A program made the translations under genes and the position numbers. A stretch of DNA of 64,000 bases from Capitella teleta. Taxonomy: Eukaryota > Annelida > Polychaeta > Capitellidae. How positions within the stretch are numbered: the stretch's first letter is position 1; the number at the start of each line of letters is the position of its first letter. The stretch is taken from positions 128,931-192,930 of the forward strand of contig KB311229.1 of NCBI GenBank assembly GCA_000328365.1, given 5' to 3'. The notes below the pieces were generated by a model that ran no database searches, had not been told where the DNA came from, and was given only the letters and a program-made list of their open reading frames with translations. Shown piece after piece: positions 1 to 12,781 of the stretch.

Positions 1-1594
1 TATAAACTAATCAGGGCGATCAATTGATTTCAATAACATATTAAAATTATTATGATCCAAGTAATAAACAATTCACGAAAAGATCATAATCATAATAAAT
101 ATCATGTGCAATCCAAATATTTAATCATTTTGTATTTCGGCCGTGGCCACCCATTTGCGGCATAAGACTTAATTATTACCCAATCATAAATCCTTATCAA
201 CGATAAGGTTGCCTCCAGTAATCAAATCAATCAAACACTGCATGCGAAACTTGAAAGAGGATGTCGGCCCTCGAGCGAGGCATTTATATTGTGTTTAGGC
301 GAGCATCTAGTCATCAGTGATTAACCTACCAAGTGCTGGTGGATTAATTCGCTCAGAAGTGCATGGTATATGCATGTCGGTTGAGTACTGTTTACTACTG
401 TCGCTGGATGTGTACACATGAAAAAAAAAAAATGTTATGCAAATCCTAACTTCGTAAGCGAGACAAACACTATCTTGTCGCATCACTCGACAGGCGCACC
501 GGGCGAAATACAGCGAACACAAAATTATCATCGTGATCAGACAATTGTAATGTCTCTTACTTCTCAGACACATTCAAAGCCTTTGGTATCCAATAGCATT
601 GGTAAACTCCGAATGAGTTATCCACTCAGGCAGCCACTTACAAGAATTCTCACTTAAAAGGGTCCGGAATAACTCGGTTAATTAAATATTAGCCTCCCAC
701 TTTCATACTTGATAACACAATGAAGAATTGAAGATAAAAAAGAGGTTAGGGTTAGGGACTTGGGTTATGATTAGGGACATGTTTGCTTTTACGTTGTATG
801 CATGGGAAATTCGGACGGATGGTAGTGATGTAAAAATTGTGATTAATATTTTTGGGGGCTCAGCTCAAATAACATTTCAAACGTCTTCAAGGGATGGGGA
901 ACTAAATTTTAAGTGATGTTCTATTGACTCATAGCACCAATTGATAGCATTCCGTGCCAAGAACACCATGCCTGGATGCAAGCGTAAGGAAATAATGCAT
1001 TCCGAATATCCAGGTTAGCATTGCGCCTATGGGAGAATGGCTTCCATTGCAAAGTATAGGAGGCAAACGTCAGGTGAGGGCTTGCCGTGATTGGTTCCGT
1101 GCCCTCGTGAAGCTATCGATTTCAGCCAATCAGAACAGAGCATCTTCGCCATAAAAGGACATCTTTGTTGTTTACGAAACGAAAGCGTCAGTATTGCGCA
1201 TGCGTGGTGCACTCTGGCTGACCTTTTTACTGTTTCGGGATGAGAAACTATGGTAGGTGTCCTAGAAAATCGCTCGTTAAATAAGAAAAATAGCGAAAAA
1301 TATTTTTTTATTGCGCCTGACTGGTGGCAAAATGATTCTTCTATCTATTTCCGAGAAGAAAATAAAAAAAATATCCAGGGGTTTAATCGCAGGACATGCT
1401 GATATGACGTGGCCCATTGTAAAAGATGGGAAACTCGGTGTTTCATGACAGCCTCTGACGTCACGCCTAATTAGCAATATATCTCCCGCAAAATCGTTAG
1501 CGATGATATTCCTTGTGTGGGCCAGGCATAGGAATCATTTTTGGTGCATCAAATAACGACTCAAAGTCCATTTTTAACCAGTTCTCCCTCTCTT
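1..1594. other. Intergenic, no gene seen
   Basis: Only short chance frames. Two telomere-like TTAGGG units at about 745-760 sit in a degenerate GGGTTA-rich context and are too few to matter. Confidence 0.7.
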
Positions 1595-1733
1595 TCAGGG
1601 GCCGGCTCCAGAAATAAACTGAAGTGTTATAACTCAGTTCTGCAGCCCCTAAGCATGCTTAACTCATTCCAGAAAGAAACTTACGTGCTATGGGAGTACC
1701 GTAACTCAAGTTTCTTTCTGGAATCGGCCCCAG
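1595..1733. mobile_element. Hairpin-forming MITE-like inverted repeat
   Basis: GGGGCCGGCTCCAGAAA at the left pairs with TTCTGGAATCGGCCCC at the right. Inside, a perfect 17-bp arm ATTCCAGAAAGAAACTT (1666-1682) pairs with its reverse complement at 1708-1724. The CCAGAAA(G)AAACT motif occurs three times (two direct, one inverted), so the element is a nested palindrome. No target duplication is certain. Confidence 0.55.
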
Positions 1734-3959
1734 GAGTACACAATGTACATGTATTTTAATCGCTTCTACAATAACAATCATTTGCATAAAATTAATGATA
1801 AATTAATTACGCATTCACATTTGCTTGTTTGACACAATTTTACATATGCTCAGGGTGTGGATATCTGTTTAAAACCAATTAACATTTGTAATTCACCAAA
1901 ACTTCACTCCGGATCAAGTTTCCCGCACGTATTATAGCTCAGGTTAAATCCGGCGGGACTGATCCCGATGCGCCTGCCAACGACAGTTCTTAAAATAGAT
2001 TCGCTTGTTCGTTGCAACTTAGCGGCTCAAGGTCGAGCGTTCTCAATCAGCCCACAGCAGGGAAAAATACTGCATAATGATGTTGACAACAGTTTCTGCA
2101 TTTTGAGATGACTCCTGCGTGGTCACGCTGCCTCCTCGGTGTGTGGTGACATTAAACGCACCACATGGTTGGCACATGGTCGCCACGTGGGGGGAATACG
2201 TGGCGCAAATTCCCAAATACAGTTCCCTCGCTCTCTTTTTTGATTATTGACACCCTCATGGCATAATCATAAGCATATCTTTCATTGACTACTCGGGTCT
2301 CCTCTTCATTTTCCTTCATAGAAGCTAAGACGTTTTAGTTGATTGAAGGTTCAGTGTGTCCGTCACCAGCACAATACTTATAAACGCAGGAGTGCTATCC
2401 GTGACTCCGAATTGTATTCACACAAACATGGAGAGTTGGCGTTGTGCTTTCATGACCTTAGAAGCGAACGAAATCCTGGTATCGTTAGCAAGACGTTGAA
2501 GTTGCACTGTATGTTATAAATATTGTTTATTCTTATAGTATAACATTGTTTCAAGTTTGCAGGGTAAGTTTGGGTTTGAAATTAAATGAGTTCAAATTGC
2601 ATTGTACAGCAGCAGCAATAATACTAAGTATACTAGCGCGGATGGTAAAAGTCTTGTACGTTATGATGACGACAAATACGTTATGATGACGACAAATGTG
2701 ACTCCTTGTATGTGACTTTGTGAATCCAACATAACGCATCTACGAGAGATCACTGCGGTATCAGAACGCACCCGAATTGAGCATAACGTTCGCTTCACTG
2801 GTTTCCGAGTGCCTGGGTGCACGCGCATACAAATGACACATCGCGACGTTGCATTTAGCACTGAACGCAACCCACAGTTATGAAAAATGACAACTCGCCG
2901 TCCAAGATGAGTTCACTGATGAACCCTGGGTTTGTATGGACTCCTAAAATGGGGAATTCTGAGGACCTCTCTCCCAGACCCAGCAATTGGAGATTGTTCT
3001 GCTGTCGCTGTTTGGCACGGAATCTCATACCTTGACAGCAGTCGAAGGAGAGCGACGAATATGCGTTACCCACTATGTGCTTACTATTTCTGATGGTTTT
3101 ATGAAGGAACTTTTCTTCTTCTTGTTAACGGTCAATATCAACGGCATACTTCATCGCCGTATCACTGGCAGTCAATCGAAGATGAGCGAATGAGTCTAGT
3201 GATCTGATCAGATAATAGACTAATCCCCCACAGAATTTCTATATAGGCCTACATGATTGGTCTACAATCCGTATTCATATGAACAGACCTTGTATTAGTT
3301 CGATACGTTGTTTCGTTGTTTAAAGGTCATCTGAAACCCTAATATACCAACTATCTGCATCCTGCTTATTTGTCAGGGTAACAAAGAAGGGTCGTAAACT
3401 CCCTTTGCATACATGTGCGTAGACATAATTATCTAAACGATGATTATTTACAAAGAACAAACTGGGAGGAGAATGGCATTGATTCTCAGTGATTGGAATC
3501 GAGTAAATAAAATATACCCACGAAACCAGTGACTAAAACAGAGCGATGCATGAATTTGGAAGGAGTGGTCATTTTTAATTACCCCCAAACCACGAAACAC
3601 ACCAGGGCAGGGTGGTGTCGCGGTGTACCGTGCTTTAAGAGGACTTCCGGTCAGTGACCTGTCAGAGGGTCAAACGAACGAGGCGCCACAAAGGGCGCAG
3701 AGAAACGCATGTTTATTGGACGTTGGAGTTAGTCACGAATTACAGAGACCACGCAACACACAACATATACTTTGAGTGCGAGTTCTGGGAAGTAATCAGC
3801 TTTATTCGGAAGTGATGCTAGCTTCATTGAAATGCTCATTAAGTCGATTTATTATCATTATGTTCCCATATAAATTTGAGGTTGTTATTTTGTTTAGTTA
3901 TTTTATGTTTTGTTTTATGTAGTAAGCCAATTGTGGTTTTGATGGTTTTCATCATAGCA
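1734..3959. other. Intergenic, no gene seen
   Basis: No recognisable coding segment on either strand. A direct duplication TACGTTATGATGACGACAAA lies at about 2658-2696. A locally GC-rich patch at 3600-3690 has no open conserved frame. Confidence 0.65.
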
Positions 3960-4135
3960 GAAGACCTGTGACAGGGATTACCCCTTCTTCTTTCGTTAGA
4001 CCCCAATGGGTCTTTTATCTGCATGTTATACCAAAGACAGTACAACGCATCCCTTCCTGTGTATTCACAGAATAATTGTAACGAATGGTAACTCACAATA
4101 ATAGCGCCTTGTGGGCCGAGCAGGACTCAAACATA
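3960..4135 (-). mobile_element. Old, diverged SINE copy
   Basis: The order of blocks matches the SINE in reverse: CCCAATGGGTCTTTTATCTG, AAGACAGTACAACGC, TCACAGAATAATTG, AACTCACAATAATAGCGCC, then GGGCCGAGCAGGACTC near the B-box position. It is heavily diverged, so an ancient insertion. Confidence 0.5.
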
Positions 4136-5530
4136 ACCATATAACAGAATGTCCTTAATAGTATTGTGAACATCGATTCTTAAGAGTAACTAGAATACCC
4201 ATTGGGGTCACGTGATCGATCAGAACTGAACATTGAAAGAAGAGAAGATGCCATATACCCTGATTCCCGATTCCCAAAAGTATAAATGCTTCTCTGAGTC
4301 AGATAAAATGCTTAATAATATTGATCTCCGGCGTGAATAAATAGCAAAATGAATTATATTCCCTCATAAATCAATAAGAATTCCCACCACATAAAATAAT
4401 TTCAGTGAAATTCAGCATTCATGAATACAGCAATGAATCATTTAACTGATTCTGGTGATATCGGTGATATATATACTATTGTAGAATTATTGATATCGCT
4501 GTAAAACCTAATACAACCTTAATCTTCACCTGACAAAATAATTAGCACAAGCAACTTTCTGGACTGACTAATCATTCCTTTCTGGCCAACATTCACTGAA
4601 ACTCTGTGTGTCACGACCTTCCCCAATTGAGGCACTCAAAGAGACCACGCAGACCCAATGCCCGGCGGCCACCCGCTCCTCCCCTCAAAATAAAAAGGTG
4701 TCATCTCCTCTGAACTATGATTATAGGCCAAAAGAGGCCACTTTCCTCCATTCGATATATCTGCAGGTCCTCGTTCAGTGGAACTAGTTTCTATAATTAT
4801 GCAGTTGGGTCCATCTCCGCACCTCGTGTGGTTATTACCACACCTCTGCTCATCATCATAGGTTATGTTTTTATCCCTTGTATTCCTCGGATCAACAGGG
4901 GAACATAGACACGTGATGGTTGCTGTAGATCCTCTAGCATTGTTGCTTTGATTTTATTCAGATAGATGGTCAGATCTGATTGAATGACGATTTCATCCCG
5001 TGCAGTTTTGTCATTCATGGAACTCAGAGTGGAAGCATTTCCTTCGTTTTTCCTGGAATATCACATGCAAGTTTTGCTGATATTTTCAGATATTTGACAG
5101 GCGGGACAAGCACGTTATGCATTCTTAACGAGTCAACGTAGTTTGTCTTCCTTTATGTGGTTTCTATTTTGGCAGCAAAGACTGATTTTTTTTTCGGGTA
5201 CAGATTTTTCTTTAGTCAATCCTGAGTGATGTTATTGTGTGAAAGGTCCCATCTATCCGTAAATTGACAATGACATTGACATCGACATTGGTAAACAATC
5301 TGCTGATGATGCAATAGTAATATATCCAATAATATGATTACATTATATAATTCGGATTATTCTGGGTTACACGTCACGAGATATTTGATGCTATATTGGT
5401 CTATTAATGATAATAACCACACCCTAAGTGAACACTATAATTCATTAATCACACAACGAGGTACATCCATATAATCATGAATTACGCACAGGTTTACGCG
5501 TAAAATTTCAATAACACAGTTTCATCCGTC

Positions 5531-5746
5531 TCAAGGGGTCATAGGAGAGGGCCTGAATTTCGAGTGGCGAGACTGATTAGGTGATTGGCAATTCAGTGTG
5601 CAGGAGAAATTGCGACCATGCGAGGATGCTACCAGGCAACTCGTTAGCTGAGGACACGGGGCGGCGCAGAGTGGACCTCCACCGGACCAGTAGGGGTTGC
5701 ACGACTGCTCAATGCAATGAAGGAGGGCAGGGGGAGATATACGCAC
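5531..5746 (-). CDS. Unassigned cysteine-rich open frame, possible exon
   Basis: A locally GC-rich stretch in AT-rich surroundings. On the minus strand a pyrimidine-rich tract and AG at about 5711 precede a phase-0 frame with six cysteines: SCNPYWSGGGPLC, AAPCPQLTSC, NFSCTLNC. The frame runs to TGA at 5531-5533. It could be a last exon of a small secreted protein, possibly of the start exon at 6458, but the two together would give an unusually short signal peptide. The plus strand is also open (5581-5853) and has a donor-like CAG|GTAAAT at 5750, so the strand is undecided. Confidence 0.2.
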   Translation of the reverse strand: MRISPPALLHCIEQSCNPYWSGGGPLCAAPCPQLTSCLVASSHGRNFSCTLNCQSPNQSRHSKFRPSPMTP

Positions 5747-6457
5747 AGGTAAATATTACGAAACATTTAAAGAGGACCTCTGATTATTTCGAAATAGTAG
5801 CGAATGATACAGGATGCACCCCAAAAGACAATTACGCCTTTTGTCTGGCATAATTTTAGACATTACGCTTGCTGTGGGCCTATTCCTAGATTTATCGAAT
5901 TTGATAGACTTAAGATATCGCTTTTTTTCTCATGTAAGATTTCATACCGTCGCGTGATATCATAAAAGTAAATCTCCTACTGTTAACAATGGGAGCCGTC
6001 GAGTGTGCAGATCTTTGAGCAGTTCTCATAAAATAAATCTCGCACACATCTCGTTTCAAGCTATTCTGCCTGCGTTAGAAAGTCGTATTCTATTTTATCT
6101 TTAATATTATTCATAACTCACCGAATTTCCAAAAATAGGCCTTATGTCAATCACAGAAGCCCATAAAATCGATCTAAAAAGCTTCCAAAAAGAACAGAGG
6201 TCCTCTTTAATCTGGAGGCCAACTAAATGAATCAATGTTTTAATCAGGTCAGCTAATCACATTAATAAACACTTTCAGAGCAAACAAACAGGCCTGCCAT
6301 TAAGCCAGCACAAAAACAAACGAGAAAGTAACAAGCGATAGACAAAACAAGCAATGAAACCGCGCAGCAGCAACTCAACAACCAATTAACCGAAGCAATC
6401 ATCAAAATAAATAATCTATCAATCAGTGAATCAATGAGTCAATCAAACAGAACTCAC

Positions 6458-6525
6458 CAGGAGACCGATTTCCATTAATTTAGCCATTGTATTTTGTCTT
6501 CAAGACGACACCAGTCACTACTGCC
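6458..6525 (-). CDS. Candidate first coding exon of an unknown gene
   Basis: A strong acceptor (TTTCTCTTGTTCCAG) and a perfect donor (CTG|GTGAGT) bound 68 nt. Within it, ACAATGG gives a strong start context at 6485-6487, and ten codons (MAKLMEIGLL) run to the donor in phase 0. The other frames are closed. If real, the rest of the gene lies at lower coordinates on the minus strand, within or beyond this window. I could not find a convincing second exon, so the product is unknown. The hydrophobic tail of the ten residues would suit the start of a signal peptide. Confidence 0.35.
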
Positions 6526-9500
6526 CTGGAACAAGAGAAAATGAGATGTTATTGAGTCGACGTCAAACCAACGAATGCTGATCACAGCAGCGACGCTTGA
6601 CGTTCTGTTGGTCGGCGTGAGGCAGGGTAAGCGCAACCCCGTGACATGCAGATCAGGGAGCAGTAAAAAAACTCTTGGGACTGGGAATGGTGTAATTATG
6701 TAATGTTGGGATGATTTATTATGGTAATTTGTGAAACTTAGGTTGACACACATAAATCATAGGGAGGCGCAATTGCCAACAATTATGGATATGCCACAAA
6801 TAATAATATGGTAATCAGCATGTAAAGTACAAGAAAAAAAAAAAAAAAAAAAAAAAATCAATGCTAAAAGCTCTTGCAACGACAAGTGATCATTTTAATT
6901 TATATTATAGTACATTATTTGGCGATATTAAAAGTCGATGAAAATTGTGCGCGGTGAAAATGCTCCAGTCGCGTTAAATAATTCATGGAATAAGACATTC
7001 GAATGTTAAGAGGTAAAACATCCCACAGATAAGGTATACGACTATACGGGTAAAATAAGATGATTTGAAACGCTGAGTGCGGGCAAGAAAGATCGATATA
7101 ATGCCATTGCGAGCAGATTCAAAGTGTCGTTTGGTGCAATAATTCATATAAACCCTCACTATAGAATTGACAACAAAATGACCATGAACACATTCATAAA
7201 TAAAACCACTGAGTCAACAATGTCTCTGTGATAAGGAAAAACATTGTATAATTCTGCTGTGTTCAACAGACTCAATCAATAAAATCCCATTTATTAAACA
7301 AGGTGATGTACACACTTGTGTAGAAAATTTCAGAATTGGTCTCATGAGGCTTTTGTGAATTAAGCTAGATTTTACATTTCTGGAAACAATAAAACGATGG
7401 CCGTTTAATGAAACCACGCAGTAATTAATAGTTTACGTCGGATTTACATACAATTGAATTTAGGACGAATTGAAATCAATATGGCAATCAAATCCATTTG
7501 TTACTAAAATCTTTAATAACAATGCATTCTAAGTCTTCAAAGTATGATTTCATCGAGATGATAAGGGTGAATGGAAGGAAAGGGGAACTCAATCACTGAA
7601 TATTTACCTGCATTATTATATACCATTCAGTGAATCTGCGAGTCAATCAGCCCCCCGTCATTGAGTGAATTAACCAAGCAGATTGCACGGCGTAGAAAAT
7701 AATTAGCACGATGCACTATAGGCACTACACCAACCAGAATCACGAATTTGAGGGTGCTGACTTTTATATTTGAATACTATTAAATGGCGTGATTTCTGTC
7801 TTTCATAAAGGCACCAGAAAGGAGCCGAGATGCAATGAACCAATTCTTCGTGCATCTGTTTTATTATCAAATTGCACACTTAAATATCACATATATCATC
7901 GATCATTTTTGAACTACTAGTATAAACAAGTACCCTACGAGCGAGCGAGTTAACCTTGTTTAAGAATCGGGTTAATCTATTTAAACCGAGCTAAACTAAG
8001 TTCATGAAACCTGCCCTAATTTTGGATCACAGCAGGTGCTCAGAAATATTAAAGCTGGCTTGATATTTATTTGAGCGGCCAGACAGTTGCAGAGATAATT
8101 AAAACGGGGCAGGGTTAACAGCTCATCCCAATACCCCAGAGAACCTCGGGATCTAGGCCTCCTCGTATTATTTTCTAAATACCCATTGATGCATTTCTTT
8201 GCACATTACCATGCACGCATGCACTGCTCAAATTTAGCTAAGGAATTACATTGTATTGACCCACGCAATTATTTGGTAACACCTGATCATATATTATATG
8301 AAGCCAGGGGTAGCTTTATGTATGTATATCTTTCCTTAGACACGGCGGAATCCGAGCCTAAATGTTCGAATACGGTTCGGTTTCATTGGATCCCTGGGCG
8401 AAACCCATTGATCCGGACCTAAAAGATTGAGCACAGTGGTTCTCGTTTCAGAAGAAACATAAACCAATATTACGATTAATTTTACCTTACATGATTAACG
8501 CGATATCTACTGTTTTTCTTTAATAAGGTGAAGTAACAAACAAATGCTGACTTTCTTGTGCGGTTTTTGATTTTTAAAGGTTTCAATCTGCAACCTGTAG
8601 GCACTGAGCATGCAGAGTGGGAAACTTCATTATTATTCCCCACTAATTAATGCTAGAATCGTTATTTGAGTGTTTTATAGAGTCCGAGCACTGACCTCTT
8701 CTATAGATTTCGCCCAGGAAGCCAATGAGGCCGTTATGTAACCGAAGATTCACGATGATCGTCGGTTACATCTGATGGAAATCATCTTTCCTAAGTCTTT
8801 CCAATTCATTGACTAACACTGTGTAAAAGCCACTCTAATCAACGAAAGACACCCATGTTCGAAAAGTTTTAGGCCTAACATAGAAAGTGTAAACACAGGA
8901 AGTCGAAATTTGGCCTGATTATAGGTCAGCGTTAAGATGAAAATTGCAATCAGTGAATTTCCCATAAAGTCACGTGATCACATCTGGAGCCAATTCTTAG
9001 TGAAGCAGGGGTCGGCATTTCGTCAAAATGCGACAGACTCCTGATTTACGCGTAAATTAAAAATCAATTTTAGACTATTAATCATGAACAAATATTTTCT
9101 GTATTTTTCTCATAGACGCATCAAAACAATAAAAATAAATGTGCCGTCACATTCTGATCAAATTATTATAAAATGGTAAAATGAAGCCCAGAAGAGAGCA
9201 CTAGTACTGGCCTAAACTTATGTTCCTTCAGGTAATTAAATATTAATAAAAACTAGAAAACGTTAAGTGCATAACAAAATTCATAGTCAGACACATTTGC
9301 ATGTATGTTCCAAGTTTTATTGAAATCGTTGAATCCAAAGTAAAAACGTATCCGCAACCCTGTTGGGGTTTTCTTACGTTTCTGCAAAATTTTACTTAAC
9401 AAGACGATTCGGGTTCAAACTTTTCTTTTCACGAAAAAACATCACTTAATTATTATTCTTTTTGTGGTATTTTGTATCTTTTTGTAGGAAATACGAATAT

Positions 9501-11632
9501 TATCATATCATTCAACCAGAGATATATACATATCTATGCATAAATATGTGGATACAGGCAGTATATTTTGTCACTGGAACAAATTCTCAGAGACTTACAT
9601 TTATAGTGATATAATTTATAAACTAATTAGCAAAACCATAAGACACTAACATATATCCCGAGTGTACGTATTTTCCACACTACACAAAAAAAAAATCGTA
9701 CGTTTCGAAATGATTATTTTACATGGCTGACTGGCTTTATTATCGAATTATCAAAATGTGCGAGCATTTTTTGGGTGTACCTCCCTTGGGTAATTTCCGT
9801 ATTAACTAAATTTATGGTCGTCGGAATTCCCTTTAATTCTCATCATAACAATGCAAATAAATGAGTAGTGCACTCGATTAGCAACAGTGATCAGATCTTG
9901 CGACAAAATGTTATGAGAGGCCCATAAATCAAACGTTTGGCGCCAAATATGGCAAAAACACGAAATAAGACTTTGAAAGTGATTTCGGTAGACGTGCGCT
10001 CAATCAAAAAAGAAGCTATGCCAGATAAATAACAAAGAAACGTGTGATCTTGTGAAGAGTTACTCTATCTAACGTCTAAATTTCACGTCTCTGGTATTGC
10101 GCGTTCCATGTTAGGCTGAGAAATTTTTGAACAACCCTAGTAAAATGATTGTCTCAAGATAAAGGGGGGGGGGTCATGTGCCATCACCACGGAACAACGG
10201 TCAGTTTGACGCCAAGTGCACAACAAAGAGTACACTTATAATAAACGATGTGTAGGATTTTAAACATCTCCCCGAAAACAAAACATTGGGATACACGGCT
10301 CTTTGGTACAGGTATAGGGCCTACAATTACATAATTCTAACGCACCATGCATTGCGCAATAACCATACATCATGCGCCGAACTTCAATCCTTTTGGGAAG
10401 CTACATGAAGTAGGACATACGGCACACTTTCTTAGAAAGTCTCACGGTGAATAATTCGTCACAGGGTGACACTACAAAGTAAGTTAATGAACAAAAGATT
10501 GCAGCTGGGGTTTGGAGGGAAAGAAGTTCAATTTCAAAGAAGTTTATTCACTCCACGTATTGATAGGAGCTGATCACAAACAGACAGTTCCCGGAACGAA
10601 CCAAGAGTAGATTTTGTGATTTTTCTTGAGATTGCTATGAATTCTGTGGAACTGGAGGGCGACCATATATTATTAGTTGAGAGGTCAGTGAACTAATGGA
10701 GGCTGCATTGCTTATTTCAAGGCTGTGAACGTTGATTTGATGATCCATTAAGAGAGCAAGAGAAAAGTACTGATGAGAGACAGTGTAAGACACACACTGT
10801 CTATAATCATCTGGCGTCTGATAATAATAATTTATGTTCCTACTTGGATTGGCAACGGTCACCCGGCCATAGACTATAATTATCGGCAATCCATTGCGCA
10901 TGTGCTCAAGTGGAGTTATGGGATTGTTGGTGAGCACATACGCCGAGTTGGTTGCTCTGGCAACAACGACGAATAATCATCTGACATATTCCCCTTAAGT
11001 CACGGGTCAATTCTGGTCGATCGCGCGACCCCAATTGGCATTCTAGGTATATTCTTTATGGTTAATAACATTGGTCTTTGTGGCAAAGGGAATTAGACTG
11101 TGGCCTTCGGACAAATCCCATCAGACGACTTTTTAACGTGTCTTGGAAAGATTGAATTATCTGTGATACGATACCAGTATCATATATGCTCTCAGAACCG
11201 TTGATTCGTTACCATCTGTGGCTCTAATAATTTATAGGAGTCAAACAAATAACGCATATTATTCTTTCATACCTAGCCCCAACTTAATTAATTACACTGG
11301 TTATTCTATAAGACTGCTAATTAAACCTATTGAGAGTTACATAATTTCCGTGGTGCCTTGTTTTAGAGTAACTAATCGCACATGTTGAACTCACGTCTAG
11401 ACATTTATAATATGTGCGTTCATTGGCGTGCTCAAGAGAGCTGAGATATGAATCTCAATTTCGACCGTGGAGTTTCCTTTGCTGCATTTGCTGAGACGGT
11501 AATAGGTAATAGGTAGCTTTTTGAACTATTGAATAAGGAGAAGAAAAATGATCAAAAATCCCATTTCAATTTGAACAACCTATATACAGACGACAAAATA
11601 TTCCAAGTTGATGCAAGCATGAGGCATGCATA
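6526..11632. other. Intergenic or long intron, no gene seen
   Basis: AT-rich sequence with one poly-A run (6833-6857). Frames of 60-100 codons on both strands lack recognisable motifs. A 9-bp inverted repeat around a 7-base loop lies at 10778-10802. Confidence 0.65.
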
Positions 11633-11770
11633 GGTTTTCGGCTCCACCCAACCCATTCGGGAGCCAGCACAGAAGCCTGAGACCGGGGTTTTTCCCCTAC
11701 TCGATATATCCCAAGGGATCTTTGTCATGCATGCTACGATAGACAGTAGTACCCAGCGGCCGGCATTAGA
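11633..11770 (-). mobile_element. 5'-truncated SINE fragment
   Basis: It covers the 3' half of the SINE body, from GGCTCCACCCAACCC to the segment around CAGTAGTACCCAGCG. The tRNA-like head is missing and the sequence is moderately diverged. Confidence 0.8.
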
Positions 11771-12432
11771 ACTACTAGAATGCTAATTTGGATCACGTGA
11801 CCGCTCAGAATTGAAACTAAATTCAAGGGAAACATTTGCTTGAATGCCGATGTGTCGCGATCGGAACAGCTCAACGAAAACTCGACATGTTGGTGCTTTA
11901 TATGTTACATATTCGCCTTTAATTCCTAGCTATCGTGAATCGACGCCTTAAAGTTGCACAGTCATTCTAGTTACTCCTTTATACTTCAATAGAATGAACC
12001 AAGTGCCAAGTTCCGTACTAAAAGTATTAACTCTCAACTAATCACTAGTACTCTGGGTAACTTGGATTCTTCACAAACAATTATCACAAACAATTTTTGC
12101 TCAAATGATTTGGAGACATCCCACAAGAAAGATTTCCCGTGACGAAGCATTCGTCGCCCACATGTGTATTCATGTTAATGCTGTGGATATGAAACGAAGG
12201 GAATGGCTTTAATGCCAACGAAGAGTGTCTGTTTACGAGGTATAAACAACAGTAATTGGGTGCTAAATCTGACAAAAGATTCTTCCATTATTGCATTATA
12301 ATCTTTCCTGGAAGTGACTCGATGAGCATCTTCGTCCTGATAGCGGAACATGTCAATCTGCTGTACGTAACATATAAAGGCAATTATCAACCGAACATTA
12401 TATCTGGTTTTTGTAAGGTCCTATGCGATTTT

Positions 12433-12781
12433 GGGGGCACCGGATAGCTCAGTGGGTTAAACCGCTGACTACAATCCAATGCCGACCGTGGGGGTCGAGG
12501 TCTCGGGTTCGAGACCCGATCAGGCCACGGGCGTTATGATTGTGAATTATAATTGTAATTCGTTATAATTGTAATTCTTCGGTGACTCTGCAGTGCTGCC
12601 CAACTGCGCAACAAGGCCGGGCGCTGTGTACTACTGTCTATGGTAGTATGCAGGATAAAGAACCCTTGGGATTTATCGATAAGAGTAGGGGGAAACCCCG
12701 GTCCCGGGCCTTCTGTTCTGGCGCCCGTATCACCCGATCGGATTGGGTGGAGCCGTAAAACCCCATCACTCACTCACTCAC
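12433..12781 (+). mobile_element. tRNA-derived SINE, full length, perfect 14-bp target duplication
   Basis: The head resembles a tRNA gene: A box TAGCTCAGTGGG at 12445-12456 and B box GGTTCGAGACC at 12506-12516, about 50 bp apart, which would give an RNA polymerase III promoter. A unique body of about 240 bp follows, then a short (CACT)n tail. The 14-bp repeat TCCTATGCGATTTT stands immediately on both sides (12419-12432 and 12782-12795), a signature of target-primed insertion. The perfect duplication suggests a recent event. The body does not match any SINE core I can name from memory. Confidence 0.93.

Noticed and set aside
742-770. Interstitial telomere repeat
   Set aside because: Only two TTAGGG units occur, which is expected by chance.
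12433-12535. tRNA gene
   Set aside because: A and B boxes are present but the sequence does not fold as a full tRNA, continues into a SINE body, and is bounded by target duplications.
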